Translations under genes and position numbers: made by a program | DNA from: Boletus sp. NGJ | Lineage: Eukaryota; Basidiomycota; Agaricomycetes; Boletales; Boletaceae | Direction of reading: 5' to 3' | DNA length: 64,000 nt | Assembly (NCBI GenBank): GCA_019096195.1 | Contig: JAGTXK010000239.1 | Location: forward strand, 310,001 to 374,000 | Shown: positions 1 through 9,925 of the stretch, in pieces | Layout: every line of letters begins with the position of its first letter | Position numbering within the stretch: position 1 is the stretch's first letter | Notes under the pieces: model-generated | Told to the model about the DNA's origin: nothing | What the model saw: only the letters and a program-made list of their open reading frames with translations | Databases searched by the model: none

Positions 1-2295
1 GGCCCTCTCACGCAACTCCCGTCGTAGAATCTTACCCGAAGCACTAAAAACCACAAAACCAACCCATCAACAACAATCAAATCAAACATTCCCCATTTAC
101 CTTTTCGGGATCCGGCCCACAGTGATGACACCACCCCGTAGTTTTTTGTGCGCTGCAACCCGACCAGCGATCCACGCTTGAACTTGGAGTGCAAATTTAG
201 CGTTCTCGTGCGGTGCGATAGGGCGTGTGGGTACGATGTATGCCCTGTGTACCCAAATATCGGAGCGTGTTTCAGGGGAATGGAAGATGTGTAAAGGGTA
301 TTCGGCGTACCTGGGCAACTCGGTAACTTCATGTTTGCTATATATGCCGACGACAGCGGCATCCGCGACGTCTGGATGCTGAAGAAGCAGCGCCTCGAGC
401 TCCGCAGGTGGTACTGCACCATATTCGACTGGTCCATCAGCAAAAACGACGCGCGAACGATATTCAAATCGACTTGCCTTGGAAGCCCTATCGAGAGGGA
501 AGAATACAAAGAATGCAGAGGGGTAAGTACCACGAAAGTTGCGACTGACGGGTGCGGGAATGCACCCACCTTGTACTTGATCAACTCTTTCCGTCTGTCG
601 ATGATCGTGAGGAATCCCTCAGCGTCGCTGGTAGCGATATCCCCCGTCTTGAACCACCCATCAGGCGTGATCGTCGATGCTGTCGCACTGGGATTTTTCA
701 AGTACCCCTTATAGTGACTCCAGTATGAGCAACCTGCAACGAACGAACCAACACCCAAAACACACACCTTCATCACTGTCGGTCCTCGGATCCACATCTC
801 ACCGGCGCCATCAAGATCGGTAATGACCTATATTACCACATGCCAGGTACGTATCAGTGATCGACGTAGCACAAATTTCAGCCACTCGCCTCTCCCACGT
901 CTTCGCGAACCAGTCGAATTTCAAGGTTGGGTAGCACGCGCCCGATGGATCCGATGTGCTTGTTGGCGTCGTCGATTTGTAACACCGTGGCCGTCGGGGA
1001 GGTCTCTGTGAGACCGTATGCTAACATCACGGGAAGAAAGTGGGTCAGTGCGATGGGTGGAATAGCAGATTGATGGACGCACCCTGAGAGACAACAACGT
1101 CGGCACCGACTTTTTGGAGACGATTTCTTATGGCCGCTACAAGGTCTGCCCCCAACGGAGCAGCGCCAGAGTACATAACACGTATTGAAGTCATATCGTA
1201 CTTTTCAACGGCTGTCAACGGAGTAATCAGCCCGTGAAATCGGTCATATGAGTTTGGCTTATAGATAAAGTTGCAAAGAAAAAACCGACACATACCCTCA
1301 TGGCGAGCAAGCACGACCAACATGGGTGGGACGACGAACACAATCGTCGCTCTGTATCGGTCCACAGCCTCACAAAACCGCATTGGGTCGAAACCGGCCA
1401 TGACCACCGCAGGCGTACCCAGCGAGACAGGGAAGAGCAACAACTTGATTGCGCCATAAATATGGTAATACGGCAACGATCCAAAAAGCACGTCCGGCTG
1501 TGGACCCTTGGAGTCCCCGGGCAACGACGGTGTCAGACACGGAGTCGTCCTCGGCCACACCGGTCTGAGAATCTCGATGAGCGAGGTGAGATTGTAGTGG
1601 GTCGTTTCGACGCCTTTGGGTTTTCCGGTCGTCCCAGAGGAGTAGCAGAGGTACAAGGTCTCGTTCGACCGCTCCCCATCAAAGCAGACCTCATGGGGAA
1701 GCACACCCCGCCCCAGAAAGGCGTCCAGTCGCACAAGGTGTGCGAACTCTGTTGATCCACGGTCAGGCACGCCGGTGAGCCAATGTGACGTTATCAGGAT
1801 GACTCTAGAGCGGATGTCGGATTCGGTGCAGCCCATAGATTTGAGGGCGTCCTGGACGATGTGCACGAGTGTCGGGTGGGTAAAGACGAGGTGGGCACCG
1901 GCGTCGACATATTGGTACGTCAACTCGGTAGAGGTGTAGGCACTGTTGGCGAGCGTGGCACGGAAACCGGCGGCAGCGACGCCATGCAAGAGGACAGGCC
2001 AGACGATGTTGTTGGGGGAGAAGATGAGAACTGTTGGTGGGGAGGTGGGACGGGATGGGTGTGCGAGGGGTGCGGGGAGGTTTTGGAGGGAACGGGCGAA
2101 TTGGAGTGCGTATGAACGAAGGGCGGCGCGGGTGAGGACTGTCCCTGTAGCTGCATCAACGAAAGCGGGCGAGGTAGCGGGAAAGCCGCCGACGAGCCCT
2201 GGGGCATCTGGGGTGGTGCCCAAGAGATGGGTGAAGATGGACCTGCGAAACAAGGGCACGTTTGGGTGCGGTGAGTTCAAAACGACTTGGGACAT
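1..2295 (-). CDS. 4-coumarate-CoA-ligase-like acyl-CoA synthetase (ANL superfamily), 3' end cut by window edge
   Basis: Adenylate-forming enzyme expected to activate a carboxylic acid (aryl or fatty) through an acyl-AMP to its CoA thioester. ATG at 2295. The AMP-binding P-loop reads [13 protein letters not shown]. The next exons (about 1083-1211, then from 1020) restore [11 protein letters not shown], the adenylation motif. Further exons give GWFKTGDIA and [12 protein letters not shown] (hinge), then the C-terminal lid. The last intron (about 48-90) joins IPK to [15 protein letters not shown], the A10 catalytic-lysine motif, at bases 1-47, so only the extreme C-terminus lies outside. A peroxisomal signal could be there and cannot be judged. 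Substrate is not determined by what I can see. Divergent from the kinase gene at 2603, with 307 bp between start codons. Confidence 0.88.
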
Positions 2296-2602
2296 GGCAG
2301 TGCGAAAAAGCGAGAGTCGATGATTTCAACCGACAATAAGCACTATGAATGAGTGATTAGAATGTTTGTTTCCAACACCACTCATTTTTAGAGCGTCGAA
2401 ATGGGTCATACGGTCACGTCGAAAGCAGGACCTTGAACGTTGGTGTAATCTGACAAGGACACGTAGCAGCCGAGACTGTAAATGTATCGCTGCGTCCATG
2501 GTCGGCTATCTGTTCATATTCGGTGTCCTTACCGAATCTGCCAGCGAGTGGCCCCGAGCTCTTTTATCTCGCATCACCACCAGCACCGTACCACCAACAC
2601 AA

Positions 2603-3745
2603 ATGTCCTTCTTCCTCTGCGTAGACTGCGGTGGATCCAAGACCTCCGCCGTCATCACCAATCACGATGGCGACATCGTCGGCCGCGCTCTTGGTGGCCC
2701 ATCCAATTTTTCTTACATGTCCGCAACAGACTTTCAAGACGCTGTCCGCACAGCCGTCTCCAACGCACTCAAGACATGTCTCTCCCCGCCCTCGACCGAT
2801 CCAGTACCCCTACCCGTCGCACCAGGCGTATTCGCGTCCGCCTGGTTCGGCATCTCTGGCGTTGACTCCCCCGCAGCAGCGCGCAACGCCGCAATCGCTG
2901 TCGCCCCGCTCCTCAACCTCCCCTTGGGCCCACACCTCACCGTCGCCAACGACACCCATCTTCTCGCTGCCCCACTTCGACTCCGCCACGACATTTCTCA
3001 CGCCGTGACTGTCATCGCTGGCACTGGCTCTTGCGTCGTCTCCTTCACCCAAGACGTATCCGGCTCCTTGGTCGAACTCGCGCGGACAGGTGGATGGGGT
3101 TGGATTCTTGGTGACGAGGGTGGTGGTTTTCACGTCGGTCGCGAGACGATCCGGCTAATGATGCATGACCTCGCGCGCTACTCGTTGGGGATGACGCCAG
3201 CACCAAGGAGCAAGCTTAAAGAAATCGTTCTCGCGCGGTTTGGCATCAGCGGAGAGGAGAACACGGCCGAGATGCTCCCCGTGATACATATCCCCGAGCC
3301 ACATCCCCAGAGCTCTGACGTGTCTCCCTCCGCGTCTGCGCCAGATATACTCCCATTCCAGCAGGTCGCGCGCGAGAAACGCCTCTCGCAGCTTAGTCCA
3401 TTGGTATTTGACGCGGCATTCGAAGAGAACGACGAGTTTGCGTGGAGGGTGCTAAGAAACTGTGCTGGCGGGCTCGCGGATCAGATTGCGATGCTATGTC
3501 TGACACCGGGCGAGGACGTCACGCTGAAACCGAGGGGCGTCAAGCCGGAGGAGGCGATTTTGTGTTTCGGGGGCAGTCTGGTGGGGGTCGAGGCGTACAG
3601 GGAACTCGTGTTGGATGAGCTCAGGAAACGAGGGTGCGTCTTTCGGTACGTCGAGTTTATCGACGACGCAGCGGCTGTTGGAGCAGTTGGTTTGGCGGCG
3701 TCCGGGGCGTCACGTGAACAAGTTGTCTACGATTATGTACTCTAA
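2603..3745 (+). CDS. N-acetylglucosamine kinase-like protein (BadF/BadG/BcrA/BcrD ATPase family)
   Basis: Single-exon, 380 aa, sugar-kinase/actin fold. Eukaryotic relatives phosphorylate free GlcNAc to GlcNAc-6-phosphate, which salvages amino sugar from chitin or glycan turnover. The N-terminus reads FLCVDCGGSKTSAVI (phosphate-1 motif, about residue 5). Other landmarks are GISGVDSP near 93, the VANDTH segment with its Asp, then VIAGTGSCVVSF and GGWGWILGDEGGG (phosphate-2/glycine-rich, about 140-180) and a late ILCFGGSLV (adenosine motif). The ATG at 2603 was chosen because the family domain starts directly after it; the reading frame stays open upstream but without another convincing start. 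Slightly longer than the usual ~345 aa because of a Ser/Pro-rich loop at about residues 235-260. Confidence 0.85.
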   Translation: MSFFLCVDCGGSKTSAVITNHDGDIVGRALGGPSNFSYMSATDFQDAVRTAVSNALKTCLSPPSTDPVPLPVAPGVFASAWFGISGVDSPAAARNAAIAVAPLLNLPLGPHLTVANDTHLLAAPLRLRHDISHAVTVIAGTGSCVVSFTQDVSGSLVELARTGGWGWILGDEGGGFHVGRETIRLMMHDLARYSLGMTPAPRSKLKEIVLARFGISGEENTAEMLPVIHIPEPHPQSSDVSPSASAPDILPFQQVAREKRLSQLSPLVFDAAFEENDEFAWRVLRNCAGGLADQIAMLCLTPGEDVTLKPRGVKPEEAILCFGGSLVGVEAYRELVLDELRKRGCVFRYVEFIDDAAAVGAVGLAASGASREQVVYDYVL

Positions 3746-4138
3746 CTGGAAGGAAATTCATTGATCGCCTGCCCTAGTGTGACATTCCCACGCCGTTTCC
3801 TGTGAAAAGCAAACAAAACTCGCCATCTCTCCCTTTCGTTTTGTGCGGCGACACGGCCAAACTTTTCCCCATGTTGCTCATGGCTGCGCAGTATTCACGC
3901 GGTTGTTCGAGTGTCAGGCCGTGTTCCGAGCAATTTGGACGTCCTAGCACCCATTCATCGCGTCTTCGAGTCCTTCGGGAACAAGAAGAGGGGTCGGGTC
4001 GGTGGTTCCGTACATGACACCCATTCTCTCATCCTTGTTTGCTTTTCTGATAGCGACTTCCTTATATCCAGTGTTGTTGAAACTGTATCTAGCATCAGTG
4101 CCGTATCTGGCCACATTGACCGAACACGGAATATACAA
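3746..4138. other. intergenic, no gene recognised
   Basis: Spacer between the GlcNAc-kinase-like gene and the FunK1 pseudogene. Only short overlapping reading frames without recognisable protein character are present. Confidence 0.5.
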
Positions 4139-6290
4139 GATGCCTCGTGCGTTGATGGATGACGTGGCATGTCCTTTTCTCGGAGACTGAAAAGAGTACG
4201 TTCAATTCGTCGAATCTACAAGGCGTTTCGCCCACGAACACATGCTCGCTTGGCGGGCGGACACGTAGCCAAAGAAAAAGCACTCCATCATCATGGATCC
4301 CGGTGGCGCCGCGAGCATCCTTGACAACGCCGAATTCCAGGCTTGCCTGGAGAACAGTAACCCAAAGGGCCTTGCATCAGCCGATTACACGTGGTTGGAG
4401 AAGTACGCTCATCTCGAATGCGAATTTTCGAGCTTTCCCGTATGAAGAGGGTAACCTTGGGATTCCCTTGCGAGGGATGTCTCTTTGTCTGGTTGGTAGG
4501 AAGCAAGATATCGACGGGAACGAACCAGACGGAGAGGACATGCGACCAGTTAGTTGCCCATCGAAGCGTTCACAGATGGCTTCAAGACCGTCCATCCGAG
4601 ATATGTAAACTTCACAGCTTTGCGGCTCTTCGGGGAGTCGAAGAACAAGATCCTGGCGGCGGGGGTTGACGGATGCAACGGTGCGCACGTGGGTTGAAAC
4701 GGGCGCAGCCGTGGATGTATTATGCTTCGGGATGACGATCGCAAAGCACAAGGCTGTTTCCTTGCGCGGCGAGGTAGTGGGACAGAACGTCTCGAGCTAA
4801 TGCTTGCGGATGGTCGTGGGTGCATCAAGTTCATACGGATCCTGCTTGGTCTTGCATTGGTGGACAAGGTAAACCTAGGTCGCTATCCGGACTTGGTGCT
4901 GAAAGGAAAGAACAAGCCTGCGCGGCCGAAAACGTCAGTTGCAACCTCAGAAGCTACCTCCCGTTGGACTAAGAAAGGTCAAGCGTATTCGGTCCCAACT
5001 CCCCTTTCACGAGTGACAGCTTCCCTGGCCTCTTCCCGCCCCAGAAGTACTTCAGCTGCTGTCTGCCAGCGCACAATCGTGTCCTCAAAGAGGGTTCACT
5101 CCGAAATCGCGGATGACGGCGACGAGGGGACGCAATCGAAAAAACGCAGAATTGACGAGAACACCATCGTCGAAGTAAATCGCGTCGTTTTCTTCCCCGT
5201 CGTTGTGTATGGTTACGAATGCTTGGGGATTTTGTTCAAGGGCAGCTCGATTCGTGGAAGGGGAACGACGGTATTCTGCGTCGTGGATCTCAAGGGCAAA
5301 GACAACCTGCTGGCATTTAAAACGGCATGGCAAGATCTCGCGCGTGGGTAGAACAGGTTGCAGTCACGGAAAAACTGATGAGTAAACAAATCGTGCCGCT
5401 CAGGTATGCTACCCTACTTGGTGTGGAGATGGGCTACTGACGCGTATTTAGAACGTTGAAAGTAGAGAGGAACGGCAAGACGTGCACGACGGTTGGCGCA
5501 ATCAGGGGCTTTGGCGACGACCAGATCGGGAATCTACACGTTAAGAACCGTGTGCTGACGGTCTCTGTGTCCGACTTGAAGCACCCGACGGTGCAATACT
5601 TCCGGGGCGTGCATGGCTTTGTGCGAGAATTATGCGGCCCATTGTTAGGTATGTTTCGTTCTTGCGCCGTCATAATTGAAACAAGATGTTGATATGATGG
5701 CATACAAGGGCGCGAATATCTTACAAAGATCGATAATGCACCGCGACATCAGCGAGAAGAGCATCGTTCTCGGTCTTCGCCCCGGAGACGAGCGAGGATA
5801 TCTGATTGACCTCGATATAGCGATCCTGCCGAAAGCCAAAGAACATACACTAGATATACCTCGTGACACATTTCTCCGACGCTGCACAGAAGTCTTCCGC
5901 TCCTGCTCAACCGAACACCAAGATACTAGAGGGCTACGAACCGTATGTACTCCAATCTCCTATCATTTTCGATTAACTCGTATGCCAGCGAACATTTCCT
6001 ACACCGTCCTGGGGCAGTCCTTCCTCTACGTGCTTTTGCTGTCCTTTTCTTATGCAGGGCCACTTTGCGATATGGAGTTGCGCAAGGCAGACGAGGCTGG
6101 GTTTGTTCAGTCCACGACCCGATATGCGTTTTGATTGAAGATTCTTTCACCGTAATCTGGAACAGCAGTTACAGTACGTGTACAGCTGCCAGGGTGTCAC
6201 GAACAAAAGTTTCACACACTGGACAAGTGGTTGGACAAGTAAGCTTATCTGGAAGACCAGTTTTCGAACTGCCCTTCAAGTAATGTATGT
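4139..6290 (+). pseudogene. decayed FunK1-type fungal protein kinase
   Basis: Degenerate paralogue of the FunK1 gene at 50.1-53.2 kb. Matching blocks occur in the right order but in different frames: ALMDDVACPF (4150s; intact copy LMDDLADHVF), EPDGEDMRP (4528), LLPIEAFTDGFKTV (about 4552), ARGLKRAQPW (about 4686), GMTIAKHKAVSLRGE (about 4729), then GSGTERLELMLADGRG in yet another frame (from about 4770). The C-lobe has MHRDISEKSIVLG (catalytic loop, about 5737) and GYLIDLDIA (DFD-like, about 5800), then SFLYVLLLSFSYAGP near 6030. At least four frame changes fall in stretches with no intron, and the loop before FLYV is about 10 residues shorter than in the intact copy. No single translation restores the kinase, so this is a pseudogene unless assembly errors are responsible. 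Confidence 0.8.
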
Positions 6291-7178
6291 GCAAGGGTTT
6301 CCTCCTCCATGGGATATCAGGTTTTTTCTTCATCAAGAAGAGAGTCGTCGTGGTTGATTCCAGGATAGATAGGTTATTCAAAGTGTCCTTCTGATGTGTC
6401 AATTGCCGTCTTTCGGAACGTGGACATTAAGAGGTGTCTGCTGCCACCGTCCCATTGTGTGACACTTGTTCTACCATGATTTTCCACTTTGGCTTGGCTT
6501 GGTTCGTAACGTATGGAGGAATGACACGTCACATCTGTTAAGCTCAGACCCTAAGTTACGTACATAGCGCATCACCGCAATGTACCGGTATCGTGAGGCA
6601 TATTAAAACAAACCTTGGAACTTTAACCACTGGCACATGAACACGAGCCCTGATCCAAGAGAGACAGGAAGGTGCGATAGTGGCAGAGACAAAGGTTATC
6701 GCAGACACATTGGTTCATCGCCGATCCGTCTGATATGCTTGAAGACCTAACAGAGAAACATAGGTATGGCATAGATCAGTGGTCGTTTCATACACCTATA
6801 TCAGGTGAGTGTGATATCGATATCTACCTTACGAGCGCCTGAGGTGGACGAGTATTTCCTCAATTAGTTTAGCGGTTAGCCGTGCTGTGCTAGATACTGT
6901 CATAAGATAGCGCCACTGAGTGACACGAGATGGTTGTACGGGCACGGTTCTCGGACAGTAACACTGAGCGATCCATGCGAAAGTTCTGCAGGATGGATGG
7001 ATACATTGGATACTAGTGACTAGTTGGCTAGTGAAAAGGTCTCAAGCACGTGACACGTAAGAGGTCGCAACGTGTGACCGACTCCCGCACATTATTAGGA
7101 TCCACTGGCACTACTACGATTTGTTCTGCATATGGCGGTATGTGGCACGCCTTTTTTTCCCTTCAAGTCTCACACTCA
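6291..7178. other. intergenic, no gene recognised
   Basis: About 0.9 kb with frequent stops on both strands. It presumably includes the promoter of the SAP/ankyrin-like gene. I see no repeat or RNA gene. Confidence 0.4.
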
Positions 7179-8423
7179 ATGGAATTGCTCTATCAGAGTT
7201 ATGAAAGACCCCTAAGCATCGTGTACAACGCTTACGCCAAACTCACCCACCAAGAGTTGGTCCTCTTCCTCAAAGCTCGCAACTTGCCCACGTCTGGTTC
7301 AGATTCAGAGCTCGTATCACGATTAGCAAAACATGACTTCCACACATATCACTTCCCAACCGCATCAATGGAAAGTCTGTTCTCTTCCGATTCTTTCGAC
7401 GACGTAAAACCGGGCTCGGAGTCGCTCCAATCACGCACACCAGATCTTCCAATCGAGATTTTGGCAGACATTCTAGATCACCTAGGCAACTGGCCACTCT
7501 GTCGTGCCATCGGGGTGCCCACTTCTTTGCCAGTACCCCATGAGTGGAGCACCGCATGTGCCACCGATCTCGCCATGCTCTCCGGTTCCGTGCCTCTCAT
7601 CCGGGCCTCCGATCCTTCTCTCAACCCACCCACGCGACTCGGTGCTGCTGCCGCCGTTCGCTTTGGGTACGTTAACGTGCTCGAATTCCTACTCACGCAA
7701 CATCGGCCCATCTTTTTTTCTGTCTTCCGGGACGACTTGATTCCGATTACAGCGTCCAAGCACGGCCGCACCGCCGTGCTTGCGTGGTGGAAGCATGGCT
7801 TCGAGCAACACCCCGAGTTAGTACTCCCTCCAAAGGAAGGCACTATCGCCGAGGCTGTAGACACCGCCTCGCAGAATGGAAAAATTGCTTCTCTCGATTG
7901 GTGGGCTGCTTCTGGTCTCCCCCTTGAATATACCGAAGCTGCTCTGGAGCATGCGAGTTCAAAGAACCACATCGCCGTCCTTGACTGGTGGAAGCGACAC
8001 CATCTGCAGAACGGCTTGCCTCTCAAGATTGGTCGTGTCATGGACATGGCGAGTGCGGCTGGGCATGTCAGTGTCCTCGAATGGTGGGCGACGTCACAGC
8101 TCGAGTACCAATATGACCGCCACGTGATGCAACATGCGAGTTGTCTTGGGAAGGTTGATGTTTTGGAATGGTGGTTGGGGAGTGGATTGCAGGTTGTTTT
8201 CGACGGAGAGGCGCTTACCGGAGCGACGCGTCATAACCGCAGCGAAGTTCTTGAGTGGTGGGATAAAACTGGGCTCCCTATTCAGTATCGGATGTGCGAC
8301 ATCGAGGAAGCTTTGGAGGATGCTATTGGAGGTGGGGACAAGGTGAGGCAATGGTGGAAAAAGAAGGGAGTTGACTTCACCGCGAATGACAAGGAATGGA
8401 TGAAGCTTCAGAATTTGAACTAA
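7179..8423 (+). CDS. SAP-domain protein with F-box-like segment and ankyrin-like WW repeats
   Basis: 414 aa from the ATG at 7179; an upstream in-frame extension has no ATG. Residues about 18-45 (LTHQELVLFLKARNLPTSGS...LVSRLAKH) fit a SAP motif, a small DNA/RNA-binding helix-turn-helix. LPIEILADILDHLG at about 90 looks like the start of an F-box. Residues about 160-405 hold some seven repeats of roughly 30 residues, each with a V/SLxWW signature followed by SGLP (LAWW, LDWW, LDWW, LEWW, LEWW, LEWW, QWW). These are ankyrin-like helical pairs known mainly as lineage-specific expansions in basidiomycetes. The likely role is protein interaction, perhaps as a substrate receptor, but that is inference. 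Single exon, no signal peptide or membrane segment. Confidence 0.7.
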   Translation: MELLYQSYERPLSIVYNAYAKLTHQELVLFLKARNLPTSGSDSELVSRLAKHDFHTYHFPTASMESLFSSDSFDDVKPGSESLQSRTPDLPIEILADILDHLGNWPLCRAIGVPTSLPVPHEWSTACATDLAMLSGSVPLIRASDPSLNPPTRLGAAAAVRFGYVNVLEFLLTQHRPIFFSVFRDDLIPITASKHGRTAVLAWWKHGFEQHPELVLPPKEGTIAEAVDTASQNGKIASLDWWAASGLPLEYTEAALEHASSKNHIAVLDWWKRHHLQNGLPLKIGRVMDMASAAGHVSVLEWWATSQLEYQYDRHVMQHASCLGKVDVLEWWLGSGLQVVFDGEALTGATRHNRSEVLEWWDKTGLPIQYRMCDIEEALEDAIGGGDKVRQWWKKKGVDFTANDKEWMKLQNLN

Positions 8424-8680
8424 AAATCGACCTTATTCATTTCCCGAGCAGACACTACAGACCATCGGTATCCAGCAACTAGCTACCCTCGTAAAATATC
8501 CATACATTCAACACCAGTGCCGCTAGGGTTTAGTCTCGCGATGTATATTACGGGATAATACAGTGAATGTGGGTACATTTTGTTCTTGAACGATCCCCGT
8601 AGAGGGTGGAGACATGCAGAACGCCCAATGAAACAAGCAAATGATACCTAGCAGATTTAGATCGTACAATTTCGCTGCCA

Positions 8681-9620
8681 TTACTCCTCGTGAAGGTGCC
8701 TGCCGAAGAAAGTAAGCGAGAAGATCGTCGTTGGCAGGAAGCCTACGTACTGTCCCAGTACTTTGTTCATCCGGAACATGTCGATCTTGTCTACAGCAAA
8801 GACAGCACGGAGTGCATCGTCACAGATAATCTCTTTCCTGTTCGAAGGGTTTTGAAGCTCGTGCTGACGGATATATTCCCACAGCTTCTTGACGACTTGT
8901 GGGCGAGAGAGCTTCTCCACCTCAATCACTGCGGACAGTGGAACACTAAACGAAAACAATTACACAGTCAGACACCACGCGCCGAGTGCAAAACGGTATG
9001 TCGCGTCACCTGAGCGTGTATTCTTTTGCGAACCCGCCCTTGGCAACACTCCGCTTCTTCGGCTTTGCCTCCCCATCCTCGTCGTCCTCTTCCCCGGAAT
9101 CGACCGTCTCAGCGCTCTTCTTCGGCTTTCGCTTTGGCTTCCGCGGGCTCGATGCGCCAGCGGCCAACACGGCACCCCGCCGCGACCGGCTGTTGATTTC
9201 CGTCGACAACTTGCGCGCCAACGCCGCATCGCTCTCCTCCACACTCCTCTTCCCCTTTTTCTTCTTCGGCGGCTTCGTGTCCTCGACCTCTTCCACGTCC
9301 TCACTCGGCTCAGTAGGCAGCTGCTCGTCTCCCTCGCCCGCTCCATCAACCCCGTCCTCTTCGTCCTCTTCCTTCCATTTGCGCTTCGATCCCCCACTCG
9401 TCGCAGCCTGATTGACGAGTTCGAATATCCGAGAAATGACTTGATCGACGTCCGCGCGCCGCGTTTTGAGTAGCTCGGGTGTCAATCGGAGGAAGGCGTA
9501 TTGCGGGTCTCCGAGGAGCGCTTTGCGGACGCGCCTCGCGCTAATTGTGGAGAGATCCGTACCGGGTGCGGTGAGAATACGTGTGATGGGCTCTTCGAGC
9601 GCTTCTAGGTTGAGGCTCAT
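8681..9620 (-). CDS. DEK-C and SWIB/MDM2 domain protein (UAF30/TRI1-like chromatin factor)
   Basis: Three exons, 9010-9620, 8751-8945 and 8681-8699, give 274 aa. The joins are supported by continuity: KEYTL|SVPL across intron 1 and MNKVLGQ|HLHEE across intron 2. The latter removes a 51-nt intron that otherwise gives a false C-terminus. Residues about 4-65 are a DEK C-terminal-like helical domain (LEEPITRIL...LKTRRADVDQVISRIFELV). A long acidic/basic linker follows with PKKKKGKR and several KPKKK clusters, likely nuclear signals. The last ~75 residues are a SWIB domain (LSRPQVVKKLWEYI, DMFRMNKVLGQHL). Yeast relatives act in RNA polymerase I upstream activation or associate with chromatin. Nuclear role inferred. 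Confidence 0.88.
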
Positions 9621-9925
9621 CGTGTCTCGTGTGTAGAAAACGCGGGCAGGTTCGGGCACGCTTGGGTAGTGTGTAGGTTGACAGCACGAATAAATGTTAT
9701 GCTAGGCTTCGGGATGACGTGGGTGCAGACTTTTGCCTGAAGCGGAGCGTATGAACACCAGCAAGTACGTGAAGCAGGTCAGCGTCGTCGTCGTCGAGCA
9801 CCACACAAGCGTCGACGGTGCTGCCATCAAAACGAACCAACGTTGCCAGCTCACTGACAAGCAAGACCAAACAAGGCTGATAGGGTAAACTGGGAAATAT
9901 ACATTTCAACTGTCGCCCCATCCCA

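Noticed and set aside
1946-2323. Plus-strand frames overlapping the acyl-CoA synthetase
   Set aside because: They are antisense shadows of a strongly supported minus-strand exon.
8700-8750. Read-through C-terminus of the SWIB protein (YVGFLPTTIF...)
   Set aside because: It is intronic; removing it gives the standard GQHL end of a SWIB domain.
9697-9921. 74-codon minus-strand frame just downstream of HRD3
   Set aside because: No domain, starts next to the HRD3 stop, and fits a 3' untranslated region.
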